A stretch of DNA of 64,000 bases from JAHFUI01 sp039931615 (GTDB lineage: Bacteria; Acidobacteriota; Vicinamibacteria; Vicinamibacterales; CAVVIG01). Position 1 is the first letter of the stretch; each line of letters starts with the position of its first letter. The notes under the pieces are model-generated. The model was given only the letters and a program-made list of their open reading frames with translations. It was not told where the DNA came from and ran no database searches. The stretch lies in NCBI GenBank assembly GCA_039931615.1, contig JBDTRR010000008.1:75803-139802 (forward strand). Reading direction: 5' to 3'. The translations under genes were made by a program, and so were the position numbers. Shown piece after piece: positions 25,824-34,345 of this stretch.

Positions 25824-26383
25824 GTCGCGGCAGCCTGTGGCGGATCCATCACGAAGTCCGGATAGGTGCGGTCCCGGTCTGAGATCACCCGCACGGGTCC
25901 AGGCCAGTCGACGGCGAACGCCGGGTCGTTCCAACGAAATCCGCCGGCCGCCCCCGGTGCGTAGAACTCGGACATTTGATAGAAGACTTCCGTGTCATCT
26001 TCGAGAGTCAAGAAGCCGTGAGCGAACCCCTCCGGCACATACAGCATCGATGAGGGCTGGCCGGCTTCGGCTCTCAGTTCCACCGCCGTCCACTGTCGGA
26101 ACGTCGGCGAGTCGCGCCGGAGATCGATGACGACGTCGTACAGTGCCCCGCGCGCGCAACGAATCAGCTTGGCTTCCGCAGCGGGCGGGGTTTGATAGTG
26201 CATGCCCCGGAGAGTCCCCCTCTGCCTATTGTAGGAGACATTGCACTGAACCACCCGGGGATTGAGGCCGTGCGCCTCGAACTCCCGCCAACAGTAGCTG
26301 CGGGCGAACGCCCCGCGGTCATCCTGTTGCGGTACCATGTCGATTTCGAAGACGCCGCTGAGTCGGGTCTCGCGAAAAATCAT
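25820..26383 (-). CDS. dTDP-4-dehydrorhamnose 3,5-epimerase family protein
   Basis: 187 residues from the ATG at 26383, beginning MIFRETRLSGVFEID. The cupin core has the family motifs DDRGAFARSYCWREF, RGTLRGMHYQ with the catalytic His, and EGFAHGFLTLEDDTEVFY. The enzyme epimerises C3 and/or C5 of a 4-keto-6-deoxysugar nucleotide. As the first gene of the operon ending at 13158 and coupled to the DUF4910 gene, it probably works with the C-methyltransferase and nucleotidylyltransferase, not in a full rhamnose pathway. RmlA, RmlB and RmlD are not seen nearby. Confidence 0.85.
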   Translation of the reverse strand: MIFRETRLSGVFEIDMVPQQDDRGAFARSYCWREFEAHGLNPRVVQCNVSYNRQRGTLRGMHYQTPPAAEAKLIRCARGALYDVVIDLRRDSPTFRQWTAVELRAEAGQPSSMLYVPEGFAHGFLTLEDDTEVFYQMSEFYAPGAAGGFRWNDPAFAVDWPGPVRVISDRDRTYPDFVMDPPQAAAT

Positions 26384-26567
26384 GACCTCGCCCGACGCTG
26401 GGCAGCCAGACCTCGTCCAGACCGCTGCACTGCACGACGGCGGTAGCCACAACGCGCGAATTTCAGCAATGACATGAGGTGGGTGGCGCGAGGCCAGCGC
26501 GACAGTGCGAGAGTCCGCTTCGATCGGAGCAAACCCCCAGCATATGATATCCGGGCCCGCCTGGACA
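26384..26567. promoter_or_regulatory. Divergent promoter region
   Basis: A 184-base gap between the divergent epimerase operon (-) and the fucosyltransferase-like gene (+). For the plus strand a -10-like TATGAT lies at 26543-26548, 20 bases before the ATG at 26568, without a good -35. A weak -24/-12 match (TGGCGC...CAGC, 26484-26498) is also present. Neither is certain. Confidence 0.35.
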
Positions 26568-27653
26568 ATGATGAGCGTCCCAATGCCGCGTTATTTCTGC
26601 TGCCGTCTGGTTCCCAGCGGGATCGGCGATCAAGTCTCCCAGTTGGCCCGTCTCTACAACATCGGCCGGAGCTTCGGTCTCGAATACCTGTTTCAGGAAC
26701 TGCCTGCCAACCGGTGGTCTCCCGACTTCGACGCCTGGGACTTCCTGGGTCTCGGCCTCGGCGAGCGGCGGGTGAAAGACTTTCCGGACCACGAGATCGT
26801 GAGCGTCGACGGCGCGGCAGCGTCGCACGCGCTGGTCAATGGACGTGCACTGGCGTCGCTGCTTCCCCCGCGGATGCCGGACCGGAGCATCGTTGAATTC
26901 GTCCATTCAGATCAGATGTACTCCAGCGCCATTCCGGTGCCGATGCGCCACGCCATCGACCTGCGGGCCAAGCTGCTCCAGCGCCATGGCGATCGCATCA
27001 CCGCCGGTCATTCCGACCGCCTGTCCATCTGCGTACACATTCGGCAGGGCGATTGCACGTGGGTGAAAAGCGGCGACAAGTACGTCTTCCTGGGCACCCG
27101 AAAAATCGTCGCGGATTCCGACGAGGTCGACCTGCGCCGTGCGCCGATGGTCGAAGCCTACTTTCCTCTGCTCGACGCCCTCGTCGTGCGCCTCCAGGGA
27201 GTTCCGCACCGGGTGACGGTGTATTCGGACGGTCCGACCAACATCTTCCCACTCGAGCCGAGCCGGGTCGGCGGGATCCTTTATCACCTGGCGCGGCGCG
27301 ACGGGCGGCTGATCGACTCGCTCAGGTTGAACCGGCGGGGCAACCCCCTGCAGGCACTCTACAACCCGATGTGCGACGCCGAGGTCAGGCGCGAGTACGA
27401 ACACGTCAAGACCGGCTTGCAGCGTCTGGCGGCGCGATACGACGCCACGCTCGTCGTCGGTACCGGGAAGGACCTCACCGCCGCCGCCATCCTGGCATTC
27501 GCCGCCGCCGACGTCGCCGTGCTCGCACGCAATCCGGGCGTGTTTCCCCTGCTCGGCCTCGGCGATCCCGACCGTCAAGCGGTACTCGTCCTGACCAGGT
27601 CGATCGCGGACAACATGAAGAGCATCGAGGACCTGATGCTCAGGCGATCGTAG
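26568..27653 (+). CDS. Putative fucosyltransferase-like glycosyltransferase (HxRxGD motif)
   Basis: 361 residues from the ATG at 26568 (ATGs at 26571 and 26583 are alternatives). I do not recognise the family with confidence. The N-terminus FCCRLVPSGIGDQVSQLARLYNIG resembles the start of GT-B enzymes that bind acceptor chains. CVHIRQGDC near residue 148 matches the HxRxGD motif that binds GDP-fucose in GT11/GT23/POFUT-type fucosyltransferases. The Rossmann-like HRVTVYSDG and VVGTGKDLTAAAILAFAAADVAV fit the donor half. With a GDP-fucose synthase at 47549, fucose transfer is a reasonable guess. It is a lone plus-strand gene between two minus-strand runs. Confidence 0.55.
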   Translation: MMSVPMPRYFCCRLVPSGIGDQVSQLARLYNIGRSFGLEYLFQELPANRWSPDFDAWDFLGLGLGERRVKDFPDHEIVSVDGAAASHALVNGRALASLLPPRMPDRSIVEFVHSDQMYSSAIPVPMRHAIDLRAKLLQRHGDRITAGHSDRLSICVHIRQGDCTWVKSGDKYVFLGTRKIVADSDEVDLRRAPMVEAYFPLLDALVVRLQGVPHRVTVYSDGPTNIFPLEPSRVGGILYHLARRDGRLIDSLRLNRRGNPLQALYNPMCDAEVRREYEHVKTGLQRLAARYDATLVVGTGKDLTAAAILAFAAADVAVLARNPGVFPLLGLGDPDRQAVLVLTRSIADNMKSIEDLMLRRS

Positions 27654-27692
27654 GGCGATTCAGGGTGTGCGCCGGCACGATCTGGATGGCGA

Positions 27693-27716
27693 CGGCGCCG
27701 AACACTTCCGGCGCCG
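27693..27716. terminator. Bidirectional terminator hairpin
   Basis: CGGCGCCG (27693-27700), an 8-base loop and CGGCGCCG (27709-27716) form a perfect stem in the 84-base gap between convergent genes. It probably stops transcription from both sides. Confidence 0.5.
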
Positions 27717-27737
27717 GCATGCCAGCCGATGCACCAG

Positions 27738-28514
27738 CTAGTGATTCGTCTCGAGCGCCGCGGCCGTATCGAACTGCATTTCGAATATCCGGTAGCCGTG
27801 GCGGGCCAGCAGGGCCCGGCACGCGTGCTTGTCGCGCGGACGCAGGTGCCTGTGCTCGTAGCGAATCAGCCGCGGCCGGATCTTCTCGAAGTTGATCAGC
27901 TTGATGATTTCAAAGTCGTAACCCTCGACATCGACTTGCAACAGGTCGATGCGCGACACCTGGTGCCGGGTCAAGAGCGTCTCCAGCGTGATGCAGGGCA
28001 CCACCTCGGCGGTGAATCGTTCGGGGTCTGGGCGATGCAGCAGCGACGCGGTGCCCCGTTCCCAGTTGGCCGTCAGCTCGCTGTCTTTGACCCGGTAGAG
28101 CGTCCGGGTTCCTTCCGAGTCGGCAATCGCGACGTTTTCCAGGACGATGCGGTCCAGCTCGTTCCGATAGGTGTTCTTCAGCCGTTCGAACTCGGCCCGC
28201 TGGGGCTCGACCAGGACCCCACGCCAGTGGCTCTTCTCGATCCAGGCATGGATCGGGTCCGCCATCAATCCGTCGCAGGCGCCGATCTGAATCACCAGGA
28301 AATCGGGAGTCGCCGCCGAGAGCCGGGTGATGAGGCGATCGAACTCCGATTCGCGGCGGGCCCAGGTGCGCTGGCTCAGCGGGTTGCGTTGGTAGTAGGC
28401 CTGCGCTGCCAGCCACCCGCCCCGGCACCGCGCCAGGATTCGCCAGACGAGGGAACCACGCGGCACCGTCCGGCGCGCCACGTCCGTGATGTCGCCGATC
28501 AGACGGTCGAGCAT
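27738..28514 (-). CDS. FkbM-family methyltransferase
   Basis: 258 residues from the ATG at 28514; a GTG at 28556 would add 14. Motif I is FLVIQIGACDGLMADPI, followed by VLVEPQRAEFERL and the family hallmark DLLQVDVEGYDFEIIKLI. It probably O-methylates a sugar of the repeat unit. It is the last gene of a minus-strand block and close in sequence to the FkbM protein at 11381, suggesting duplication. Confidence 0.85.
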   Translation of the reverse strand: MLDRLIGDITDVARRTVPRGSLVWRILARCRGGWLAAQAYYQRNPLSQRTWARRESEFDRLITRLSAATPDFLVIQIGACDGLMADPIHAWIEKSHWRGVLVEPQRAEFERLKNTYRNELDRIVLENVAIADSEGTRTLYRVKDSELTANWERGTASLLHRPDPERFTAEVVPCITLETLLTRHQVSRIDLLQVDVEGYDFEIIKLINFEKIRPRLIRYEHRHLRPRDKHACRALLARHGYRIFEMQFDTAAALETNH

Positions 28515-28614
28515 GGGCGGGCCATCGGCATCGAGGACGACTGGGTTTCGCACCACGCGGCCTGGCGACCGGTTCCGTTCGTGGCAACGCCAACCGACAT
28601 GGTGTTCGACGATT

Positions 28615-29469
28615 TCACTGTCTCAGTTCCCGATCGACCAGGTCGAGTATCCCGGTATTCCTGACGTCGAACTTTCGCGCGAAGAACGGCTGGTATTCAC
28701 CGTAGACGCTCCTGAATGTGACCTGTTTCTGAAACAACTCGATGTGCTTCTCGGTGAGGATGGCAGGAGCTGGATTGGTGCTCCAATCAGTATAGGTCAG
28801 GTTGTGGGTGATGCTGTCCTTGAACCGGGAATTGGCGAGGATGGTCTGGAACACCGCTTCGTCCGGAGACAGACTGGTCCTGAAGAACTCATCGTAACGC
28901 GGGTCATTCTCGAGCGTCGCCAACACATGCCGGACTGCTGCCCTGGTCAGGGCAAACCATGACGAGCCCGCGTAGAGCTGGAACGGAATGGTCTTCTTCT
29001 TCCAGGCCGCGCGCCCGACGGCTTCCGCGAATCTCAGGCCGTAGTGCGTCAGGCTCCGGCCGCGTCGATCGTAGTCAAAGTAATAGGAATCAAACCGCGA
29101 CATCGGCTTGTGCTCCGCCGGCACTGCACAGGTGCTGATGAATTCCCGGCCGCTCCCGAGGAGATCGTAGAGGAACCGGTTCGGCCTGATCGGATAGTCC
29201 GCGCCGCTAATCAGCAGGTAGTAATCAGCCTCGGACTCGATCGCTCGCCGCAGCAGTTTGACTTCGGCTTGCAATTGGCTGTAACCGGCCCAATTGACGT
29301 CGCCACGGTCGCCGAGGACCGTGACATTCCCGAGCGCACTGGTGTAGCTTTCTGTCGCCTTGGCATCGACGTGCACGTAGAAGCTGGATTTGGCGTCGTT
29401 CAGGGACGCGATCAATCGACCCAGACCCGCGAGATTCGAGTGCGCCAGTATGAGATACGCCACCTTCAC
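28615..29469 (-). CDS. GT14 (core-2/I-branching-like) glycosyltransferase
   Basis: 284 residues. The start is placed at the GTG at 29469, which overlaps the previous stop as GTGA and gives the typical N-terminus (M)KVAYLILAHSNLAGLGRLI. SFYVHVDAKA, WAGYSQLQAEVKLLRRA, YYLLISGADYPIRP and QLYAGSSWFALTR follow the pattern of beta-1,6-N-acetylglucosaminyltransferase family GT14, also found in bacterial capsule loci. It would make a branch or a xylosyl/GlcNAc-type linkage. Donor and acceptor are not known. Confidence 0.85.
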   Translation of the reverse strand: MKVAYLILAHSNLAGLGRLIASLNDAKSSFYVHVDAKATESYTSALGNVTVLGDRGDVNWAGYSQLQAEVKLLRRAIESEADYYLLISGADYPIRPNRFLYDLLGSGREFISTCAVPAEHKPMSRFDSYYFDYDRRGRSLTHYGLRFAEAVGRAAWKKKTIPFQLYAGSSWFALTRAAVRHVLATLENDPRYDEFFRTSLSPDEAVFQTILANSRFKDSITHNLTYTDWSTNPAPAILTEKHIELFQKQVTFRSVYGEYQPFFARKFDVRNTGILDLVDRELRQ

Positions 29470-30656
29470 TGGCGGCCCCGGTTCCCGCACCGCGCGCGCC
29501 CCTCAAAGACATCGATGTAGTCCCGGATCCGGTCCTTCCAAAGGAACCGGCTCATCAGCGTCGCGTACGCCGCAGACCCAAGCCGTTCGGCGCGGTCCGG
29601 GTCGCGCAGCAGCGCGACGATTTGTGCCGCCATGCCCGCCGGATCGTCGGGCTCGACCAGCAGACCGTCGACGCCGTTGGTAATGATCTCGGGCACCCCC
29701 CCGACGCGCGTACAGACGATGCCCTTGCGGTGATACGCAGCCTCCAGCAGTACGAGACCGAACGGCTCGGCCCTGGATGGCAGCACGAAGACCGAGCAGC
29801 CTTCGAAAAACGCCGCCACGTCGGCGTGGACGACCTTTCCCACGAAATCGACCTGCTCCCCGATGCCGAGCGTCCGTGCCAGCGCCTTGTTGTCGTCGAA
29901 CAACGGGCCGTCACCAAGCAGGACCAACGCCGCCGTCGGGCACTCGCGCCGGACCAGCGCGAACGCCCGCAACAGCGTGTCGATGCCCTTCTTGTGAACG
30001 TGTCGACACACGCACAGCAGAAAGGGGCGACGCCCGTCGCGCCCCCGGCGAACCGCCGGGTAGTGCGCCGGATTGAGGCCATTGTGCACGAACGTGACTT
30101 TCGCCGCCGCGTCCGGAAACACCCCGATCGTCTGTCGGGCCAACGCCGCCGAGCACGCCACGATGCGGTTGGCACCGCGCATGATGGCGCGGTAGACGAA
30201 TCTGGACGCCACGCTCGACACCGCGTAGCCGTCGACTTCGGCGCCATGCACCGACACCACCACAGGGATGCGAAGCAGCCGCGCGGCGATGACCAGATGA
30301 ATGAAGTATGGGTTCAGGTAATGGCAATTGACGACGTCGATCTTCTTGCGACGCATCAGGCGGGTGAGGTGAAACAACGTCAACGGCAGGTAGGTCAGGA
30401 ACACCGCAACGCTGATGAGCGCGCTGTCCCTGATCACGGCGGGCATCGGGCAGTAGAACGCCGGGCGGCCCAGCTCATTCGTCGCTTCAACCAGACGGAG
30501 ACTCGGGAATGCCGCCCCGTAGACGAAATAGACCTGTCGTCCCTGTTGCTCGAGGGCGTCGACGAGATCGCCAAGCACCACCTGGATCCCACCGACGCCC
30601 GTCACGAGCGGGCACGTCAGCAGGACGTTCGTCACCCGGTGGCCGGCGGTCGACAT
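29466..30656 (-). CDS. Family 4 glycosyltransferase
   Basis: 396 residues, GT-B fold. The N-terminal domain begins NVLLTCPLVTGVGGIQVVLGD. The donor-binding half has VCRHVHKKGIDTLLRAFA, LLGDGPLFDDN and the ExxxxxxxE motif EPFGLVLLEAAYH. Typical retaining GT4 of EPS synthesis, cytoplasmic. It lies 12 bases downstream of a GT2 gene and is coupled to the GT14 gene. Confidence 0.87.
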   Translation of the reverse strand: MSTAGHRVTNVLLTCPLVTGVGGIQVVLGDLVDALEQQGRQVYFVYGAAFPSLRLVEATNELGRPAFYCPMPAVIRDSALISVAVFLTYLPLTLFHLTRLMRRKKIDVVNCHYLNPYFIHLVIAARLLRIPVVVSVHGAEVDGYAVSSVASRFVYRAIMRGANRIVACSAALARQTIGVFPDAAAKVTFVHNGLNPAHYPAVRRGRDGRRPFLLCVCRHVHKKGIDTLLRAFALVRRECPTAALVLLGDGPLFDDNKALARTLGIGEQVDFVGKVVHADVAAFFEGCSVFVLPSRAEPFGLVLLEAAYHRKGIVCTRVGGVPEIITNGVDGLLVEPDDPAGMAAQIVALLRDPDRAERLGSAAYATLMSRFLWKDRIRDYIDVFEGRARCGNRGRQ

Positions 30657-30668
30657 GTGGATGGAAGA

Positions 30669-31712
30669 CTACGAGGCGCGCCGGACCAGGCGCACGGCGC
30701 GCCGCCGCCAGGTGGCGTGGACCTGTCGCAGCGGGAGCACGAGTCCCGGCGGCAGGCCCAGTCTCGCCAGCGGACCGGTGCTTCGCCAATACTCGCGTTC
30801 GTAGGCGTGCAGGTCGGCGACGAGACGCTGACGCTCCTGTGCCGGCAGATGATGCGCCTGATCGACCAGCTTCACCGCGGTCTTGACCAGCGACTGGGTC
30901 TGCGGCCAGTCCTGTCCGGTCTTCTGCTGTTGGTGCAGCCTGAACATCGCGAACGGGATCTGCGTGTATTCGAACACCGCGCCGGCCAGCAGGAACTTCC
31001 CCCACAACTCGTAGTCCATCGTCCGGTGATTGGCGGCGTCGAGCCCACCGACATCCAGCGCCAGTTGACGCGGGAAGAGAACCTCCGGCTGCACGATGTG
31101 GCCGCGTTGCTCGCGCCATCGCCAGACCGTCCGGACCCGCACCAGATCCTCGAGGGTGCGCACGCGGCCGCGATGGACGCTCAGCGGGCGGGCCTCTTCG
31201 TCGACGTACCAGCAGTCGCCGACATACACGACGCCGGGGACGAAGCCGATCCGGCTGGCATGACTGACCAGCGCGTCCTGGCAGAGCATGTCGTCGCTGT
31301 TGATCCAGGTGGTGAACAGCCCGGACCCGAGCCGCAGCCCGCGATTGATGGCAGCGCTCTGCCCGCCGTCGCGCTCACTGACCCACTGCGTCAGCCACCG
31401 GGAGTATTTCCTGATGATGTCGATCGAACCATCGGTGCTGCCGCCGTCCATCACGAAGTACTCGAGGTCGGGGTAGCCCTGGAGCAGGATCGATCGCAGC
31501 GTCGCCTCGAGGAAGCGCGCCTGGTTGAACGAAGGCGTCACGACGCTGATGCATGGCCAGGCGGAACCGTCCGGCATGGTCGGCGGCAGGGCCGCACTCG
31601 CAACAGTCCACGGCCATCCAGTCCTGCCGGGCGGCGGCGGTGGCAGTTCATCGAGACCGGGGGTGTGCATGGGAGGACTGGACTGCTGGTCGATTTCCGG
31701 CGATAGCGACAT
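30669..31712 (-). CDS. Family 2 glycosyltransferase
   Basis: 347 residues from the ATG at 31712. A Pro-rich head (PPPPP near residue 25) precedes the GT2 core CISVVTPSFNQARFLEATL, VMDGGSTDGS, SERDGGQSAAINRGL and TWINSDDMLC, with DxD as NSDD. The C-terminal part contains MDYELWGKFLLAG, usual for this GT2 group. It is a cytoplasmic transferase of the EPS repeat unit. Confidence 0.86.
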   Translation of the reverse strand: MSLSPEIDQQSSPPMHTPGLDELPPPPPGRTGWPWTVASAALPPTMPDGSAWPCISVVTPSFNQARFLEATLRSILLQGYPDLEYFVMDGGSTDGSIDIIRKYSRWLTQWVSERDGGQSAAINRGLRLGSGLFTTWINSDDMLCQDALVSHASRIGFVPGVVYVGDCWYVDEEARPLSVHRGRVRTLEDLVRVRTVWRWREQRGHIVQPEVLFPRQLALDVGGLDAANHRTMDYELWGKFLLAGAVFEYTQIPFAMFRLHQQQKTGQDWPQTQSLVKTAVKLVDQAHHLPAQERQRLVADLHAYEREYWRSTGPLARLGLPPGLVLPLRQVHATWRRRAVRLVRRAS

Positions 31713-31903
31713 CGGTGAGCGGCAGCATCGCCAGCGAGCGACACTGCGTCCCGTCGGGTCGGCAGCGTCACTCGCCAGGCGACCGCCGCACACGCCGGGA
31801 CGCCGCCGGCGCGCCGGGCATTCGTTCGAGCCGGTCACTGCGCAGAGCGGGCGGCCGCGCCGCACCGAATGACTTCGCTGCGTATCCGGGCCGGGTCGCT
31901 GGA
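31713..31903. other. Intergenic region after the beta-helix gene
   Basis: 191 bases between the stop of the secreted beta-helix gene and the GT2 start. The reading frame of the GT2 continues through it, but with Arg/Cys-rich sequence unlike the family. No definite terminator or promoter is seen. Confidence 0.3.
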
Positions 31904-33196
31904 TCAGGGAGCGGCCGTGGCGACGATCTTGAGGTTCACGGGCGCCGCCGGCTGGGACGACGACTGGCCGCTGCGATATTCATACGCGCCGATATCCGGG
32001 CCGGATCCTTGCGGTCGGACGACACCGTTCAAGTCCGTCGTGACAAACGTCAGACTGGATCCCGCGTTGACCGCGGGACTGGCCGCCTGCAACTGAAAAT
32101 CTTTGCCTGACTGGTTGACGAACAGGGGATCGACGTCGAGCAGATTGTTCGACAGGACGGTGCCGCTGCCGGAATTGATGAAGTTGCTGCCGGTGCTGCC
32201 GTAGACGATATTGTTTTTGACCTCGGTTCTCGAGGCGCCACTCCCGACGATGATCCCGGTGTTCCTGTTGTTGACGATGGTGTTGTTCCAGACCTTGTTG
32301 CTGTCCCCGCTGACCGCGATCCCGGCATTGCCGGAGTTCGCATTCCCGACGTTGATACCGTAAATCAGATTGTTGTAGATCTGGTTGTTGGAGCCTGAGG
32401 CAGCGAGGATGCCCCACACCTGATCGTAACTGCCGGTCCGCGTAATGTCGTGGATGCGATTGTTGCGGATGATATTACCGTCAGGTGAATCGCCGGTCGC
32501 GTTGTAGATTTGCATGCCGGCGCCGGAGGTGTCGTAGATGTCACAGTTCTCGACCAGGTTGTTCGGCCCTTTGATGTAGATTCCGTATGACGAACATTGA
32601 TAGCCGCACAGGCCGGTCGTGCCGCCGCCGTGGATCACGACGTTGATCACCTCGTTTGACCCGGTCGCCCCGATCAGTGCGTGCTCGCCCAGATTGATCG
32701 CACCCGCACCGCTGACGGCTCCGGCAATCACTTCGGCGTTCTGGAAGCGGATGTGATGCGGATCGTTGCCGTTGTTGGTGGAGGTCCACAAGATCGCCGC
32801 TGCCGCCGCCGTGCCATCAACGTTGATGCCGTCGAATTCGACGAAGTGAAACGGGCCATCCAACCAGATGACGTTGCGACTCTCATTGATGGTGGTCGGC
32901 TTCAGCCACACCGTCTCGTTCGGGTAGTTGGCAATCCGAACCTTGTTGCTCCAGGACGTGCCGGATGGGGTGCTGACGATGGCTTCGTTGTAGCTGCCGG
33001 CGCGGACCAACAGAGTACTCCCTGCCGACAGACAGCTGATGCCCGCGTTGACGGTCAGCTTCGAGGTCGTGGCGGTCTGCGCCTGGGCGCACGAATTGCT
33101 GTCACTGCCCGACTTCGACACGTAATATGTGGCGGCATCCGCCACGCCGCCAGAGACGGCGCAGCTGAGCAAGAACAAGACAATCAGTTTCTTCAT
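31904..33196 (-). CDS. Secreted right-handed parallel beta-helix protein
   Basis: 430 residues. The signal peptide is residues 1-21 (cleavage after ADA in GGVADAATYYV). The rest is a parallel beta-helix of pectate-lyase-like type: repeated Asn-rich rungs such as NNLVENCDIYDTSGAGMQIYN, NNQIYNNLIYGI and NKVWNNTIVNNRNTGI (about 200-360), and the closing PDIGAYEY typical of such proteins. The N-terminal TYYVSKSGSDSN...CAQAQ segment and CGYQC suggest disulphides. It may be a polysaccharide lyase, an epimerase or a binding protein for the polymer; no catalytic set can be assigned. AGGAG precedes the ATG. It sits among glycosyltransferase genes yet has its own sigma-54 promoter. It is a paralogue of the N-terminal part of the protein at 59919. 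Confidence 0.82.
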   Translation of the reverse strand: MKKLIVLFLLSCAVSGGVADAATYYVSKSGSDSNSCAQAQTATTSKLTVNAGISCLSAGSTLLVRAGSYNEAIVSTPSGTSWSNKVRIANYPNETVWLKPTTINESRNVIWLDGPFHFVEFDGINVDGTAAAAAILWTSTNNGNDPHHIRFQNAEVIAGAVSGAGAINLGEHALIGATGSNEVINVVIHGGGTTGLCGYQCSSYGIYIKGPNNLVENCDIYDTSGAGMQIYNATGDSPDGNIIRNNRIHDITRTGSYDQVWGILAASGSNNQIYNNLIYGINVGNANSGNAGIAVSGDSNKVWNNTIVNNRNTGIIVGSGASRTEVKNNIVYGSTGSNFINSGSGTVLSNNLLDVDPLFVNQSGKDFQLQAASPAVNAGSSLTFVTTDLNGVVRPQGSGPDIGAYEYRSGQSSSQPAAPVNLKIVATAAP

Positions 33197-33509
33197 CACG
33201 CACAACTCCTGGTAACCGCGTTGAAGTGCCGCACGGCGGCAGCAACATGTGTCAACGCGGGGAACACAATGACCAGGGGCAAGGGACGTGCCTGAGATCG
33301 TTTGGGAAAACAGGTATAAGCCAGGCAAAGTGCCGGCGCAACGCCGCAGGGCTGTAACGCCGATGACGATCGTGGTGCCGGCTCGACTGCCCGGCCACGG
33401 CAGCTGAACGACGCGGCGCACGGCTCCGGCAAGGTTCGACGGCACGCCGGCCTGTCGCGGCCGGTGGCGCGCTGGATCTGGCTACCCGCCCAACCGCCCG
33501 GCGGCGTCA
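33197..33509. other. Leader and promoter region of the beta-helix gene
   Basis: 313 bases. It contains the Shine-Dalgarno of the beta-helix gene (AGGAG in the minus strand near 33205-33210) and the strong -24/-12 promoter at 33278-33295. The rest has no gene that I can support. Confidence 0.5.
33278..33295 (-). promoter_or_regulatory. Sigma-54 (-24/-12) promoter of the beta-helix gene
   Basis: The minus strand reads CAGGCACGTCCCTTGCCC. It matches the RpoN consensus TGGCACG-N4-TTGC at GGCACG and TTGC, with the obligatory GG and GC separated by exactly 10 bases. The predicted start would leave a leader of about 70 bases before the ATG at 33196. I found no equally good match upstream of the other genes examined. 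Confidence 0.6.
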
Positions 33510-34226
33510 TCACGGCTTCTCAATCCACACCAGCACATGTGTCCGCAGCCAGCGGCAGGCGTTGAAGACCGGGTAGAGGCTCGGGTGGAGACGCGTCACG
33601 GCGCGGGCGATCGGCGGGGCCAGCGTCAGGCGTCTCACCCGCAATTTGCCGTGCGGGAACAGCTCGCGGATCCGTGCCAGCGGGACTCCGCGCACATCCG
33701 AGTTGCGCGGATTATTCATGGTGAAGTCATACCATAGAATTCCGCCGCCCGGGCGCAGCCACCGCCACATCGTATCTGCGAGCCGCTGCTGAAACCGATC
33801 GTCGAGTAGCGAAGTAAAGACCAGCGACTGGTAGACGATGTCCAGGCTGGCGTCCGGCACGACCGCGGCCGCGCCGCCGGTCGCGTCGCCCAGCGTGATT
33901 TGCACCGAGCCGGGCAGGTCCCGTCGCGCCCACTCGACGCTTGCGCTCAGCAGTTCGATGCCCTGCAGGTGGTCGGGCCTGAACCCGAGCCGAAGAAAAT
34001 CCAGCAGGTTGCACCCCGTTCCGCAACCGACTTCGAGCAGCCGCACGCCGGCCAGATCGAGCCACCCGAGACGGACGAACAGATCGGCGATGGCGCGATG
34101 ACGCTCCTGCGTGGCGAGCAGCACTGACGGGTTCAGGGCATGGTCCCGCCAGAAGTCGCTCTGCCGTCGTGCATACCTCGCCCTGACCGCGGTGGCCTCG
34201 TCAGCCTCTTTCACGTCGGCCGTCAT
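33510..34226 (-). CDS. Class I SAM-dependent methyltransferase
   Basis: 238 residues. Motif I is VRLLEVGCGTGCNLLDFLRLG (about 60-80), with LDIVYQSLVFTSLLDDRF and LRPGGGILWYDFTMNNPRN later. Standard methyltransferase fold of the Methyltransf_11/25 group; the DFTMNNPRN segment is seen in methyltransferases of O-antigen loci. It belongs to the minus-strand block from 35062 and probably methylates a sugar, although a lipid or protein target cannot be excluded. Confidence 0.78.
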   Translation of the reverse strand: MTADVKEADEATAVRARYARRQSDFWRDHALNPSVLLATQERHRAIADLFVRLGWLDLAGVRLLEVGCGTGCNLLDFLRLGFRPDHLQGIELLSASVEWARRDLPGSVQITLGDATGGAAAVVPDASLDIVYQSLVFTSLLDDRFQQRLADTMWRWLRPGGGILWYDFTMNNPRNSDVRGVPLARIRELFPHGKLRVRRLTLAPPIARAVTRLHPSLYPVFNACRWLRTHVLVWIEKP

Positions 34227-34345
34227 CGCATGTCTTCGGAAGAAATCGAGCCTGGCGCGGACAGGTTACTCACACTCTCTCCAAGCCATCGCCAGCAGCA
34301 ACCGCCGCCACGGCACGATCGTCCCGCCGGAATTCCTCCGGCGCC

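Noticed and set aside
29622..31706. Plus-strand open frame of 694 codons opposite the GT4 and GT2 genes
   Set aside because: Antisense shadow; both minus-strand genes have full glycosyltransferase motifs.
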